Part shown: in pieces, positions 1-11,200 of the stretch | Position numbering within the stretch: the stretch's first letter is position 1 | How the letters are laid out: every line of letters begins with the position of its first letter | Source of the DNA: Thozetella sp. PMI_491 | Lineage: Eukaryota > Ascomycota > Sordariomycetes > Chaetosphaeriales > Chaetosphaeriaceae | Direction: 5' to 3' | Length of the DNA: 24,605 nt | Assembly (NCBI GenBank): GCA_021432635.1 | Contig: MU270164.1 | Span: 1 to 24,605 of the forward strand | Translations under genes and position numbers: made by a program | Notes under the pieces: model-generated | Seen by the model: the letters and a program-made list of their open reading frames with translations, nothing else | The model's database searches: none | What the model was told of the DNA's origin: nothing

Positions 1-125
1 GAGCAAGTTCGCTCATTACCAAAGCTTTTGCTTCGTGGTGCAGCGGTTGACCCCAACTTGCTTGTAACACAATGAGCGAACTTTACTTACAGTGAAGGCT
101 GTGGGTTCGATTCTCACAAGTTGCA
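1..125 (+). repeat. tRNA-like SINE head (pseudo-tRNA, possibly Thr-derived)
   Basis: A Pol III A-box match TGGTGCAGCGG lies at 36-46 and a B-box match GGTTCGATTC at 104-113. The B box sits in a good five-pair T arm (GTGGG/CTCAC). CTTGTAA at 61-67 looks like an anticodon loop with TGT (Thr), followed by an intron-like insert of about 20 nt. The acceptor and anticodon stems do not pair properly, so this is probably not a working tRNA gene. The internal promoter, a non-tRNA body downstream and a second head copy at 366-434 suggest a tRNA-derived SINE. The insert at 71-82 is an exact reverse complement of 6-17, so the RNA could fold back across the A box. Confidence 0.55.
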
Positions 126-365
126 AAAATAGTAGCGTGAACCTCTTCACTACTTAGGCAACTCCAGCTGTAAGCAAGGCACTGTAGTCTTGGTCGCGCT
201 ACACTGATGCCTTGAGTTTCCCTATATTATACTGTTAAAGTGCGCGTAAGGGTTGGTACCCCTACACGGCATGAGGACATGCCTTTGAAGAGGGAGCATG
301 ATGTTACAGCTGTACAGGTTGGGCCCTGTGCGGGGTAACTATATAATATAGAATGGGGTAGTAAT
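126..365 (+). repeat. Body of the SINE-like unit
   Basis: This normal-composition, non-coding stretch lies between the two tRNA-like heads. It begins after the T-arm remnant with a short imperfect hairpin (about 131-156) and contains the 130-bp inverted-repeat segment described separately. There is no credible reading frame: the longest open stretch, on the minus strand, would start at TTG. Head plus body gives a repeat unit of about 365 bp, assuming 1-365 is one unit; its left end may lie outside the window. Confidence 0.4.
222..351. repeat. 130-bp segment bounded by 16-bp inverted repeats
   Basis: Bases 222-237 and 336-351 are inverted copies matching at 14 of 16 positions (CTATATTATACTGTTA against the complement of TAACTATATAATATAG). 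The enclosed 98 bp are G+C-richer than the arms. It could be a small MITE within the SINE-like body or part of that body's own RNA fold. No target duplication is obvious. Confidence 0.35.
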
Positions 366-434
366 GAGCAAGTTCGCTCATTACCGAAGCTTTTGCTTCG
401 TGGTGCAGCGGTTGACCCCAACTTACTTGTAACA
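366..434 (+). repeat. Second, truncated copy of the tRNA-like head
   Basis: Bases 366-434 match bases 1-69 with two differences, both readable as A/G transitions. The A box is repeated at 401-411. Two hairpins precede it: GTAATGAGC/GCTCATTAC at 361-384 (9-bp stem, 6-nt loop) and CGAAGC-TTTT-GCTTCG at 385-400. The copy stops just after the anticodon-like CTTGTAA, exactly where LTR-like sequence begins, so the B-box half is missing. This suggests truncation by the adjacent retrotransposon insertion. Confidence 0.6.
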
Positions 435-490
435 AGTCTTTACTTAGATAGATTAACTAGCCTTTACTCTTTACTAATTGTTAATATATA
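435..490 (+). repeat. LTR fragment of the same chromovirus family
   Basis: The stretch from AGTCTTTACTTAGATAG onward matches the conserved region just downstream of the TATA box in the complete LTRs (for example 1437-1490). Neither LTR terminus is present. It abuts the truncated tRNA-like copy and marks the left edge of the RIP-altered block. Confidence 0.5.
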
Positions 491-732
491 ACCTACTATT
501 AAATATAGATCTTAAAATATATATTATAAACTATATGGATTATATACCTTTAGGGCGGGTAAGAAAGCCTTATACTTATAAAAGATCTATGCGAGTAAAA
601 ACAACTATATGCCTTAAAGCATCTATAATTTTATATAATAGCTGCCTCTTATATAAAATAACTATATTATATAAAAACGTTATAAATAGATTAAAATATA
701 TACTAAGCCCTTTTAATATATATCTATTAGTA
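491..732. other. A+T-rich RIP-like tract, no gene
   Basis: Very A+T-rich DNA between two LTR pieces. An ATG-initiated frame runs from 535 to 744 (69 codons) with no stop, but it ends inside the next LTR and its composition gives no sign of selection. I do not recognise the translation. It may be decayed transposon sequence of another family. Confidence 0.4.
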
Positions 733-1156
733 TATTATAATTAAAGTATTAACTACCTCTTTATAACTGTTAATAAGGCTTAGTGCTTAGGCTTAGCAGT
801 TAGTAAGGGCAGAACCTTTAATAGATACTTTAGGTACCTATACAGATATTCTACTAATAAGAAAGGATTACCTCTTTAAAAGCTTAGTAGTAATCTAGAT
901 TATTAGGTAAGCTAGATTATTAGTACTCCTTAGAGTAGGTAAGCCCTAAAGAGTAACTTAGTATATAAGACTATAGTTTTTACCTAGATAGATTAGTTAG
1001 CTTTTACTCTTTAGTAATTAATCTCTACTTAAGCTTAACACTTATACTATCTTACCTTATATTAATTAATACTCTTCTTGTCTCTACCCTTCCTATCTTA
1101 GGAAAGAATTCCCTATATATTAAGAATATTAACCTTAGGATCTTAGTATTATAATA
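733..1156 (+). repeat. LTR (B-type), solo or 5' LTR of a lost element
   Basis: It starts TATTATAATTAAAG and ends TAGTATTATAATA, RIP-altered versions of the family termini TGTTACAAC...GTTGTAACA. Its middle matches the LTRs of element B, including the hairpin near 886-925 (9 of 10 pairs). A TATA box (TATATAAG) lies at 962-969. It is followed by 28 bp identical to the internal leader of A and B (1157-1184), so it is a 5' LTR whose element was cut off at the junction with element A. Confidence 0.8.
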
Positions 1157-1184
1157 TATTAATTACTCTCTTTTAAAGGATAAG
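1157..1184 (+). repeat. Leader remnant downstream of the first LTR
   Basis: These 28 bp (TATTAATTACTCTC...GGATAAG) are the same as the bases that follow the 5' LTRs of elements A and B. No clear tRNA-complementary primer binding site can be recognised. The remnant stops abruptly at the start of the next LTR. Confidence 0.7.
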
Positions 1185-1623
1185 TGTTACAACTAAGGCA
1201 TTAGCCACCCCCCCGCGACCGCTAACACAGCCTAACACCTAGCTACAAGTAGTCACTACAGGCAGAACCCCTAAGGGATGCCTTAAACACCCATATAGGT
1301 GTCCCACTAATTAGAAAGGATTACCATAGAGTACCTAGCTCTTAGTAAGCCTAGAGCTCCTAGCTTACTAAGGAGCTTTAAGACTCTAGTAATCTAAAGT
1401 GAGCCACAAAGAGTAACCTAGTATATAAGACTATAGTCTTTACCTAGATAGATTAGTTAGCCTTTACTCTTTAATAATTAATCTATTTAAACTACCCTAG
1501 CTTACACTCTAGATTCTACACCCCTTAATTAATTAATACTCTACTTATCTCTACCCTCCCTACCTTAGGAAAGAATCTCTTATATATTAAAAATACTAAC
1601 CTTAAGATCTTAGTGTTATAATA
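1185..1623 (+). repeat. 5' LTR of element A (A-type)
   Basis: It begins TGTTACAACTAAGG, the best-preserved 5' terminus in the window, and ends GTTATAATA, a RIP-altered GTTGTAACA. The two ends are inverted complements, as is usual for LTRs. A TATA box lies at 1422-1429, followed by the palindrome AGACTATAGTCT. The middle differs from the B-type LTRs and carries its own AGCTCCT/AGGAGCT inverted repeat. Confidence 0.9.
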
Positions 1624-1683
1624 TATTAATTACTCTCTTTTAAAGGATAAGACAAGTATAATTAATAATATTTTATAGTTAAT

Positions 1684-4335
1684 ATATCTAGTAAGAATAC
1701 CTTATCTATTAGTAGCTATAACTTTAATAAGTCTAGAAAAGGAAGAGATAAGGCCCCTACTTAGTATAGCTTTAATTAAGAAATAAAGGATATAAGAGAA
1801 GATAGTAAAGATAATACTAACTATACCTATAAAAAGCTTAAAAATAACTTTAATAAAATAGTAAAAATCCTAAAAGAAGTTTATAATAGAGTATATTAAG
1901 TCTTAGAACTTATTAATAAAGTTAATATATTATATATTACTATTAATATTATTAAGACCCTTATTATAAGACGTGAAAAACTTAAGCTTAACCTACCTTA
2001 GACTTTTAATAATACCTCTAGACTCTTAAAAAACTACCTAGCCTAAATAAGAGCTTATTATTACTTTTATACTAGTAGCTTTAAAAATAAGGCTAAAAAA
2101 GTAGTATATACTACTTTATTTCTTAAAGGAAAAACACTAGCCTAGTTTAAACCCTACCTTATAAAATTCTTTAAGAAAGGATTTACTTATATATTACACC
2201 TAGAAACTTAGAATATATTTATATCTTATATAAGATATAAATACGCCTTAAGATTATTATTCTAAGAACCTAATAAGAAATACTAGTAAGAATAAGACTT
2301 ATACTAACTTAAATAAAAAGAATTAATAGTCTAATATATAATAGACTTTTAATAACTTTACTTACTTTTTAACTATATAAATAAAACTAAGAAGTTTTTA
2401 TTTTATTAAAGACTTAAAAGTAAAGTTAAAGATAAAGTCTTTAAACTTAATACCTTAAAAGATTTCCTATTATATATAGAAATAATAACCTATATTAATA
2501 ACTAACTATATAAATAAAGGATAAAAAAATAATAGTAAAAGCTAAGATAATAAGCTAATACTAAAAAGCTTTAATAATATAACTAGCCTAAATAATCTAT
2601 TAATTAACACTAAAATTATTAAATAATAATATATAAGATATATTTAAGACTTATAGACTTAAATATAATATAATAAAAACTAAAATAAGATTTAAAAGAT
2701 ATTAAGTACTATAACTACTAGAAAAGAAGATATTATACTAATACTTATAAATAACTAAAGAAGATAAGATAAAAACTAATACCTAAAAAATAGTCAGCTA
2801 ACTTAGTATAATATAAACTAGTATAAACTCTAAATATAACTATATAAAATAACCTAACCTATAATATTATAGATCTTAATAATACTTATATTATAATACT
2901 AATAAAAAAACTATCTTTAGATTAATATATAGCCTTAAGTAGACTAGTAATTAAAAAAGCTATACTATACCCTAGAGTAGTAATAAAAACAAATTACTTA
3001 CTACTACTAGCTAGAAATAATATAACCCTAACTATATAAAAACTAAAGCTAATTATATATTATAAATTAAATAAACTATATAAAATAAATAGAGCTAAGG
3101 CTTACCTAGAATATTAAGGTAAAAAAGTCTATTATATTTAAGAATAAAGAGAAATAACAATATATATTTATTATAAAAAGCACTTACTCTCTTATATATT
3201 ACTACCCTTAAAATATATAAAAAATTAAGACAATAGACTAAACTATTAGCTATAAAAAATATATAATAACTACTTTAAGAATAAAAAAAAATACTAATTC
3301 TTAAACTTAAATAACCCTAGGTATAATATATATATTAAAAATAATACCCTATATATAAAATAGAAACCTACTAGTAAATAATAACTAAGAAAACTCTAAT
3401 AATTAAATATCTTAACGCCTATATTTAAATAACTAAACTACCCTAAATAATACCTTATAATAATATATTATAACAACTAAAAAGTCTAAAAGAAATAACT
3501 AAATAACTCCTTTATTAAGACTTATATCTATAAAGAAAGTAATAAATAACTTATCTTTTATATACTTAAATAATAAGGAGAAGAATTTAATAGCTTATTA
3601 AAAATCAAGGAAAACCTAATAAAGAAAATATATAACACACTTATATTTATAGTTTAAAAATACTTAAGAACTAGGCTTAACTTAATCTTAAAAAGAGAAT
3701 ATATATTATTCCCTATAGATAAAGTCTTATATTATAACTCCTTAAAAAATAACTAATAATTAAATTATTAAGACAACCCTTAAATAAGCTCTTAATATAA
3801 ATACTATAAAGAAATTACCTAGATATAATATATTATACTATATAAAGTATATATTATAGATAAACTAAAGTATAATTTCTTCCCTATTAGGTATAGGATA
3901 TAGTAAATTAACAACCTATACCTATAAGAGGAAATAAAGTATTAAGAAATAAAGGATTAATATAATAGATAAGCTATCTTTAGGCTAAACCCCTAGTTTT
4001 TAATATATTATAAAAACAAGTTAAATATAATATAATATACTTTAATAGTATACTTATACTATTATATAGAAAAAACTATATAATAATACTAAGAAAAAGT
4101 ATAAGGATATACTCTTATAAGAGGAGACCCTACTAGCTTATAAATAACTAAGGAATAAATTAAAGCTATAAAATATATATAAGAATAATTTATTAATATA
4201 AGACTTAAACCCTAGTTTAAAAACCCTATATAATATAAGCTATAACCTATAGATAAAAACTAATACCTATAGCTAACCCTAGGATAAGACTAGATAAAAA
4301 ACAATAAATATCACCTGTAAAAAGTTAATAGGATA
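1684..4335 (+). pseudogene. Element A gag, extended, RIP-inactivated
   Basis: One frame can be followed from about 1684 to beyond 4300, interrupted almost only by TAA and TAG codons that replace Gln and Trp codons of the B copy or family. It aligns throughout with element B's gag. The zinc knuckle is at 2704-2751, but its Cys and His positions now read Tyr (KYYNYQKRRYYTNTYK), consistent with TGC to TAC and CAT to TAT changes. About 530 codons then continue in the same frame before the protease. The presumed start codon reads ATA, consistent with ATG altered by RIP. In life it would form the particle shell and bind RNA; this copy makes no protein. Confidence 0.75.
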
Positions 4336-4339
4336 ACCT

Positions 4340-5066
4340 AGAAATAAAGACTTTTATAATAACTACTAGTTTAAACTTAAAACTATTTACTTATATTTTT
4401 ATTATTAATAACTAATATAATACTACTATAATAATTAATAATAAATCCTAAGGAAATTATATATTATCTAAAGTTATTAACTAATTATAACTATCTTAGA
4501 AAAAGAAAGAATTTATATATTACTTATATATTATAAAAGGAGAACTAGCTTAGTATAAAAAGAGAGATATTATAATAAAGACTATACCCCTCTTAATATT
4601 AGCCTATAATATATATAATAAAGAAGTAACTTTTAATATTATAAAAATTAGACTATACTACCTAATTCTAAGGATATTATAGTTATAAAAAAACAACCTA
4701 AGAATTAACTAGATAATTAGCTAGATATTTTTTAGACTAATACCTAAAGAATATACCTAATTAATCTTAGAGAAAAAAACTAAAGACATTTAAAAAGACT
4801 TAGCCTTTAAAGCGACTTATAAGATATCCTTAAGTAAGCCTATAAAAAAGACCTTTAAAATATTAATAATTATTAAAGTATTTATAATAAGAACTTTAAA
4901 TAAGATATTAAAAAAATACTAAAAGTATAACAAACTATTTAAAAGAATATTAAATATAAGACTATTAAAATATAATTAGTTTAACTATTATATATTAATT
5001 AAACTAGGAGAATAATTTAAACTATATAAAATTTATAGACTAAATAAAGAAAAACTTATAGCTTTA
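4340..5066 (+). pseudogene. Element A pol, first part (protease to start of RT)
   Basis: This reads in the frame at -1 to gag. The retropepsin active-site region near 4434-4448 reads N-N-K where D-S-G is expected, through G-to-A changes. Downstream is the conserved segment before RT that in B contains PWLQKNNPRIN. The sequence breaks at 5066 inside the RT N-terminus, where element B is inserted, and resumes in homologous position after 12780. Confidence 0.75.
5062..5066. repeat. Left target-site duplication of element B (CTTTA)
   Basis: CTTTA lies directly before element B's 5' LTR and again at 12776-12780, directly after its 3' LTR. The flanking sequences join to rebuild element A as aligned to element B around 8930. 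Confidence 0.95.
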
Positions 5067-5500
5067 TATTACGATTAAGGCATTAGCCACCTCCCCACAA
5101 CCGCCAATAAGGCCTAGTATTTAAGCCTAATAATCAATAAGGGCAGAACCCCTAATAAATACCTTAAGCACCCACACAGATATTCCACTAATAAGAAAGA
5201 ATCACCCCCTTAAAAGATTAACAGTAATTTAGATCACTAGGTAAGCTAGATTACTAGTGCCCCTTAGACTAGGTGAGCCATAAAGAGTAACCTAGTATAT
5301 AAAACCATAGTCTCTACCTAGATAGATCGGTTAGCCTTTACTCTTTAATAATTAATCTATTTAGTTTATAAGCTTAACACTTATACTATTAGATCTTACC
5401 CTATACTGATTAATACTCTACTTGTCTCTACCCTTCCTACCTTAGGAAAGAACCCCCTATGTATTAAGAATATTAACCTTAGGATCTTAGTGTTGTAATA
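5067..5500 (+). repeat. 5' LTR of element B (B-type)
   Basis: It starts TATTACGATTAAGG and ends TGTTGTAATA, one change from the inferred terminus GTTGTAACA. A TATA box lies near 5296-5303. The upstream hairpin (AGTAATTTAG against CTAGATTACT, one mismatch) lies near 5228-5260. The leader that follows has no recognisable primer binding site. Confidence 0.92.
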
Positions 5501-5560
5501 TATTAATTACTCTCTTTTAAAGGATAAGACAAGTATAATTAACAACGTTTTATAGTTAAT

Positions 5561-8240
5561 ATATCTAGTAAGAACACCCTATCTACTAGTAGCTATGACT
5601 CTAATAAGTCCGACAAGAAAAAGGAAAAAACCCCTGCTTAATACAGCCTTAACTAAGAAATAAAAGACGCTAATAATAGTAGAGATAATATTAAATACAC
5701 CAGTATAAAAAGGGACCTCTCCTAGATAAAAAAACTTATCAGTAAACTATATGCCAGCGCCACTTAAGTGCCCTAACTTAAAAGTAACCTATATATGATA
5801 CACGCTGCCGCTAATATTATTATAACCCCTGTTAAAAGACGTAAAAAGCTAAGGCTTAACCAACCTTAGCTTTTTAATAGTACCTATAGATACTTAAAAA
5901 ACTACCTAGTACAAGTAAAAGCTTACCACTGCTTCTATACTAATAGCTTCTAAAATAAATATAAAAAAGTAGTATATACCAGCTTATTCTTAAAGGGCAA
6001 AGCCCTGGCATGGTTTAAACTATACCTTATAGATTTCCTTAAAAAAGGATTTACCCCTAAGCTTAGACTAGAGACCTATAACATCTTTATAACCTATATA
6101 AGATATAAATAAGCCCTAAGGTCTCTCTTCTAAGAACTAGATAAGAAATATTAATAGGAATAAAACCTATACTAATTTAAACAAAAGGGCTTAATAGTCT
6201 AGTACATAGTAGAATTCTAACGACTCTACTTACTCCTAGACTATACTAATAATACTAAGAAATTCCTGTTTTACTAAGGACTTAAAAGTAAAGTTAAAGA
6301 CAAAGTCTTAAAGTTTAACCCCCTAGAAGATTTCCTATTATATATAGAAATAGTAACTTGTATTAATAACTAACTATATAAATAAAGGATAGAAAAATAG
6401 TAATAAGAACTAAGACAATAAGCTAATATTAAAAGGCCTTAATAGAATAACTAGTCTAACCTATTTATTGACTAACGCTAGAACCACTAGACAATAGTAT
6501 ATAAGACTTATATAGGACTTATAGACCTAAATATAGCACAATAAAAACTAAAACAAGACCCTAAGGACATTAAGTGCTACAACTACCAGAAAAAGGGACA
6601 TTATACCAACACTTATAAACAGTTAAAAAAGATAGGCTAGAAACTAGTACCTAAAAAGTAGTCCGCTAATCTAATATAATATGAGCTAGTTTAGACCTTA
6701 AGTATAGCTACGCGAGACAACCTAACCTATAACACTATAGATCTTAATAGCGCCTATATTATAGCACTAATAAAGAGACTATCTCTAGACTAATATACAG
6801 CCTTAAATAGACTAGTAACTAAAGAAGCTACACTATACCTAGGAATAGCAATAAAAACCGACTATCTACTACCACTAGTTAAAAACAGTATAACCCTAAC
6901 TATATAGGAATATAAGCTAATTATATACTATAGACTAGACAGACTATATAAAACAGATAGAGCTAAGGCCTGTTAAGAATATTAAAGTAAAAAAGTTTAC
7001 TATGTTAAAAACCAAGGAGAAATAGTAATATATACTTATTGTATAAAGCACTTACTCCCCTATATATTATAGCCCCCAAAGTATATAAAAGAACGAGACA
7101 ACAGACTAAACTATTAGCTATAAAAGTCATGTGACAACTATTTCAAAAATAAGAAGAAGTATTAGTTTACGAACCCAAGCAACCCTAGATGTAACGCGTG
7201 TATTAAAGACGGTACCTTATACACAAAATAGGAACCTGCTAATATATAACAACTAGGAAAACTTTTACAACTAGATATCTTAACACCTATATCTAAACAA
7301 CTAAAACAATACCTTATAATAGCATATTGCAACGATAAAGAAATCTAGAAGATATAATTAGACAACTCTCCTGCTAGGACCTGTATTTATAAAAGAAACG
7401 ATAAATAGCTTGTCTTTTATATGCCTAGGTAATAAGGAGAAGAATTTAACAGCTTATTAGAAATTAAAGAAGAACTAATAGAGGAATTATATAATACACT
7501 TCTATTTATGGTTTAAGAATACTTAGGAATTAGACTTGACCTAATCCTAAATAAAGAATATATATTATTCCTTATAGATAGAGTCTTATATTATAACTTA
7601 TTAAAAAATAACTAATAACTAAACTACTAAGATAACCCTTAAATAAGCCCTTAGTATAAATACTATAAAGAAATTACCTGGATATAATATATTATACTAT
7701 ATAAAGTATATACTATAGATAAACTAAAGTATAATTTCTTTCTTATCTAATATAAAACATAGTAAATTAATAATCCTTACCTATAGGAAGAAATAAAGTA
7801 TTAGGAAATAAAGGACTGATATAATAAATAGGCTACCTTTAGGCTAAACCCCTAGTTCTTAGTATGTTATAAAAATAAGCTAAATATAATATAATATACT
7901 TTAGTAGTATACTTATATTACTACTTGGAAAAAACTATATAATAGCATTAAGGAAAAGTATAAGGATATACTCCTATAAGAGAAGACCCTATTAACTTAT
8001 AAATAAAAACTATAAAGGAATAAATCAAAGCTGTAGAATATATATAAAAATAATTTATTAATATAAGACTTAAGCCCTAGCTTAGAGACCCTATACGGTA
8101 TAAGTTATAACTTGTAGATAGAAGCTAATACCTATAGCTAACCCTAGGACAAGACTAGATAAAAAATAATAGACGTTGCCTATAAAGAGTTAATAGGATA
8201 ACCTAGAGATAAAGACTCTTATAATAGCTATAAGTTAAAA
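5561..8240 (+). pseudogene. Element B gag with long C-terminal extension, RIP-inactivated
   Basis: One frame can be followed from about 5561 (ATA, probably a mutated ATG, followed by SSKNTLSTSS) to about 8240, roughly 890 codons, broken mostly by TAA and TAG. The capsid-like region around 5870-6450 contains FLKGKALAWFK, typical of Ty3/gypsy Gag. The zinc knuckle KCYNYQKKGHYTNTYK is at 6572-6619, a CCHC motif with the second and third Cys read as Tyr. About 530 more codons follow, with Cys-cluster remnants near 6970-7060 and 7190-7215. The protease starts in the -1 frame. I do not recognise the extension; it aligns with the same region of element A. Confidence 0.8.
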
Positions 8241-11200
8241 CCTAAGACTATTTACTTATATTTTTATTATTAATAACTAATATAATATTACCGTAGTAAT
8301 TAATAGTAGATCCTAAGGAAACTATATATTACCTAGAGTTATCAACTAGCTATAACTACCTTAGAAAAAGAAAGAATTTATATATCGCCTATATATTATA
8401 AAAGGAGAACTAGCTTAATATAAAAAGGGAGATATTATAATAGAGACTATGCCTCTCTTAATATTAGCTTATAGTATATATAATAAAGAAGTAACCTTTA
8501 ATATTATAGAAATTAGACTATACTACTTAATTCTAGAGATACCCTGGTTATAAAAGAACAACCCGAGAATTAACTAGACGACTAGCCAGATATTTTTTAG
8601 ACTAATGCTTAAAAAATACACTTAACTAATCTTAGAAAAAGAAACTAAAAATATTTAAAGAGACTTAGCCTTTAAAGTGACTTATAAGAGATCCCTAAGT
8701 AAGCCTATAGAAAAGACTTTTAAGATATTAATAATTACTAAAGCGTTTATAATAAGAACCTTAAACGAGATACTAGAAGAATATTAGAAGTATAATAAAC
8801 TATTTAAGGGAATATTAGATATAAGGTTATTAGAGTATAGTTAGTTTAACCATTATATACTAATTAAACCAAGAGAATAACCTAAGTTATATAAGATCTA
8901 TAAACTAGACAAGGAAAAACTTATAGCCTTATAACAATACCTTAACGAAAACCTAGAAAAAGGCTATATATAACCATTGAATTTACTAGTAGGATACCTA
9001 ATCCTGTTTATACTAAAGAAAAGTAAGGATAAAACTAAGAAATAAAGACTATATATTGATTATTAACAACTTAATAGTATTACTATCTTAGACGGAGGAC
9101 TATTACCCCTAATATTTAAGCTATAAGACTAATTAATAAGAGCTATAATAATAATATACTTTGACTTAAAAGGAGCTTATAACCTAATCTAAGTAATAAG
9201 AGGAGAAGAATAAAAAACAGCTATTAAAACTAAGTATAGACACTATAAATACCTAGTCATACCTTTTAGACTATAAAATACCCTAGTAACATTCTAAGTT
9301 ATAATTAACTATGTCTTATAACTCTATATTAATAGATTCTATGTCGTCTACCTAGATAATATCCTTATCTACTTAAAGAATAAAACAAAATATAAGCAAT
9401 ATATTTACACTGTGCTATAAGCTTTAAAAGACGCTAAACTCCTAGTAGAACTAAAGAAGAGTGAGTTTTACACTAAAGAAACTATTTTCTTAGGATTTAA
9501 AATCACCCCTAGATTTATAAGAATAGACCCCGAGAAAGTAGTAGTAGTATAAGACTAGCTGCCACTAGAAATAGTAAAAGGAGTATAAGCTTTCCTTAGA
9601 TTTACTAATTATTATTATTGCTTTATAAAAAGCTATAGTAAGCTTGCCCTATCACTTATAAAGCTTACCTATAAGGAGACTAAGTTTAAATAGACTAATT
9701 AAGCTAGTAAAGCCTTTAAAGCTATTAAGTTAAAGATCCTAAGTAAACTTATACTTATACTTTTAGACCTAGTAAGACTATATAAAGTTAAAACTAACTC
9801 CTTAAACTTTATAATAAAAGGATAACTTAAACAATATAATAAGAAAGAACTATTATACCTAGTTACCTTCTTCTTAAAGAAGCTTAAAAGAGTAGAAATT
9901 AATTACTAAATACATAACAAAGAACTAATAACTATTATTAAAGCCCTTAAAAAATAAAAGGTTTACCTTTATAAAGCATAACACTAAGTTATTATTTATA
10001 TAAACTATAAAAACCTTACTCACTTTATAATAAATAAAAAGCTTAATAAATAATAAATTAAATAAACTAAATTTCTTTCTAAATTTAATTTTAAAATTAT
10101 ATATAAAAAGGGACTAGAAAATACTAGGGCAGACACTCTTAGCTAAAGGAAAGACTATATATAAGAACTAAAACCCTATATATAAAGCATCTTAACAATC
10201 CTAAAAGATAAAAGCCTAAGCTAGGCCCCTTAAGAGCTAAACACTGCCTTTTAAATTCTCCTAGACCTTAATTAGACTAATAAGATTAAAAAAGCCTTTA
10301 ATAATTAAGACTTTATAGACTTTATATAAAGTAGCCTTAGCAAGAATATAGAAAAAAAGAATAGAGTTTATTAATTCCACGGGAAAATCTATATCCCTAA
10401 TACCTTATAATAAAACCTAGTAAAGGAAATATATAAAATCCTTTTTTATAGACACTAAGGAGTTATTAAGACTCTAGAACAACTATATTATACTTATAAC
10501 TTCCCTAGAGCTAGGAAAGTTATAAAAGAAATAATTAAAGAATATAATAAATACAATAAAAGCAAAGTAAATCAGTATAAGATCTATAGAGAACTATAAC
10601 CTCTCCTAATCCCTAAAAAGTTATAAAGCTTAGTCTCTCTAGACTTTATTATAAAGCTACCACTCTTAAAAAAACTCTTAACTAAAGTATCTTTTAACAG
10701 TATCCTAGTAATTATAGATAGACTTATTAAGTATAGCTACTTCACCCTATATAAAGAAGCTAGTAATACTAAAAAACTAGCCTATATATTTATAAAGAAT
10801 ATTATTATAAATTATAAACTGCTAGACGAGCTAGTCAGTAACAGAGACAAGTTGTTTACCTTAAACTTTTAGAAAGCCCTTATAGCTTAACTTGGAACTA
10901 AACACTAACTATTAACAGCCTACCACCCCTAGTCTAATAGATAAATAGAAAGACTCAACCAGACTATAGAATAGTACTTATACTATTATATTAACCACGA
11001 ATAAGATAATTAGGTACAACTACTACCAATCGCCTAGTTCGCCTATAATAACACCAGATAAAAATCCACTAAGATATCCCTATTCTTTACTAACTATAGT
11101 TTTAAACTAGAAGTCTACCAAACCCCCCTTAACTTAAAGGAGAATCCTAGAGTAGGATTAAGAGTTAAAGAACTAAAAACTCTATACAAACTTATAAAAA

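Noticed and set aside
1..120. Functional intron-containing tRNA-Thr(TGT) gene
   Set aside because: Anticodon loop, A box and T arm are present, but the acceptor and anticodon stems do not pair, and the same head recurs truncated nearby.
227..421. 64-codon minus-strand frame in the SINE-like unit
   Set aside because: It would start at TTG, crosses the inverted repeats and tRNA-like head, and resembles no protein family.
478..744. 88-codon plus-strand frame in A+T-rich DNA
   Set aside because: The long form starts at TTG and even the ATG form (535-744) ends inside an LTR. Composition is that of RIP-altered DNA and there is no recognisable domain.
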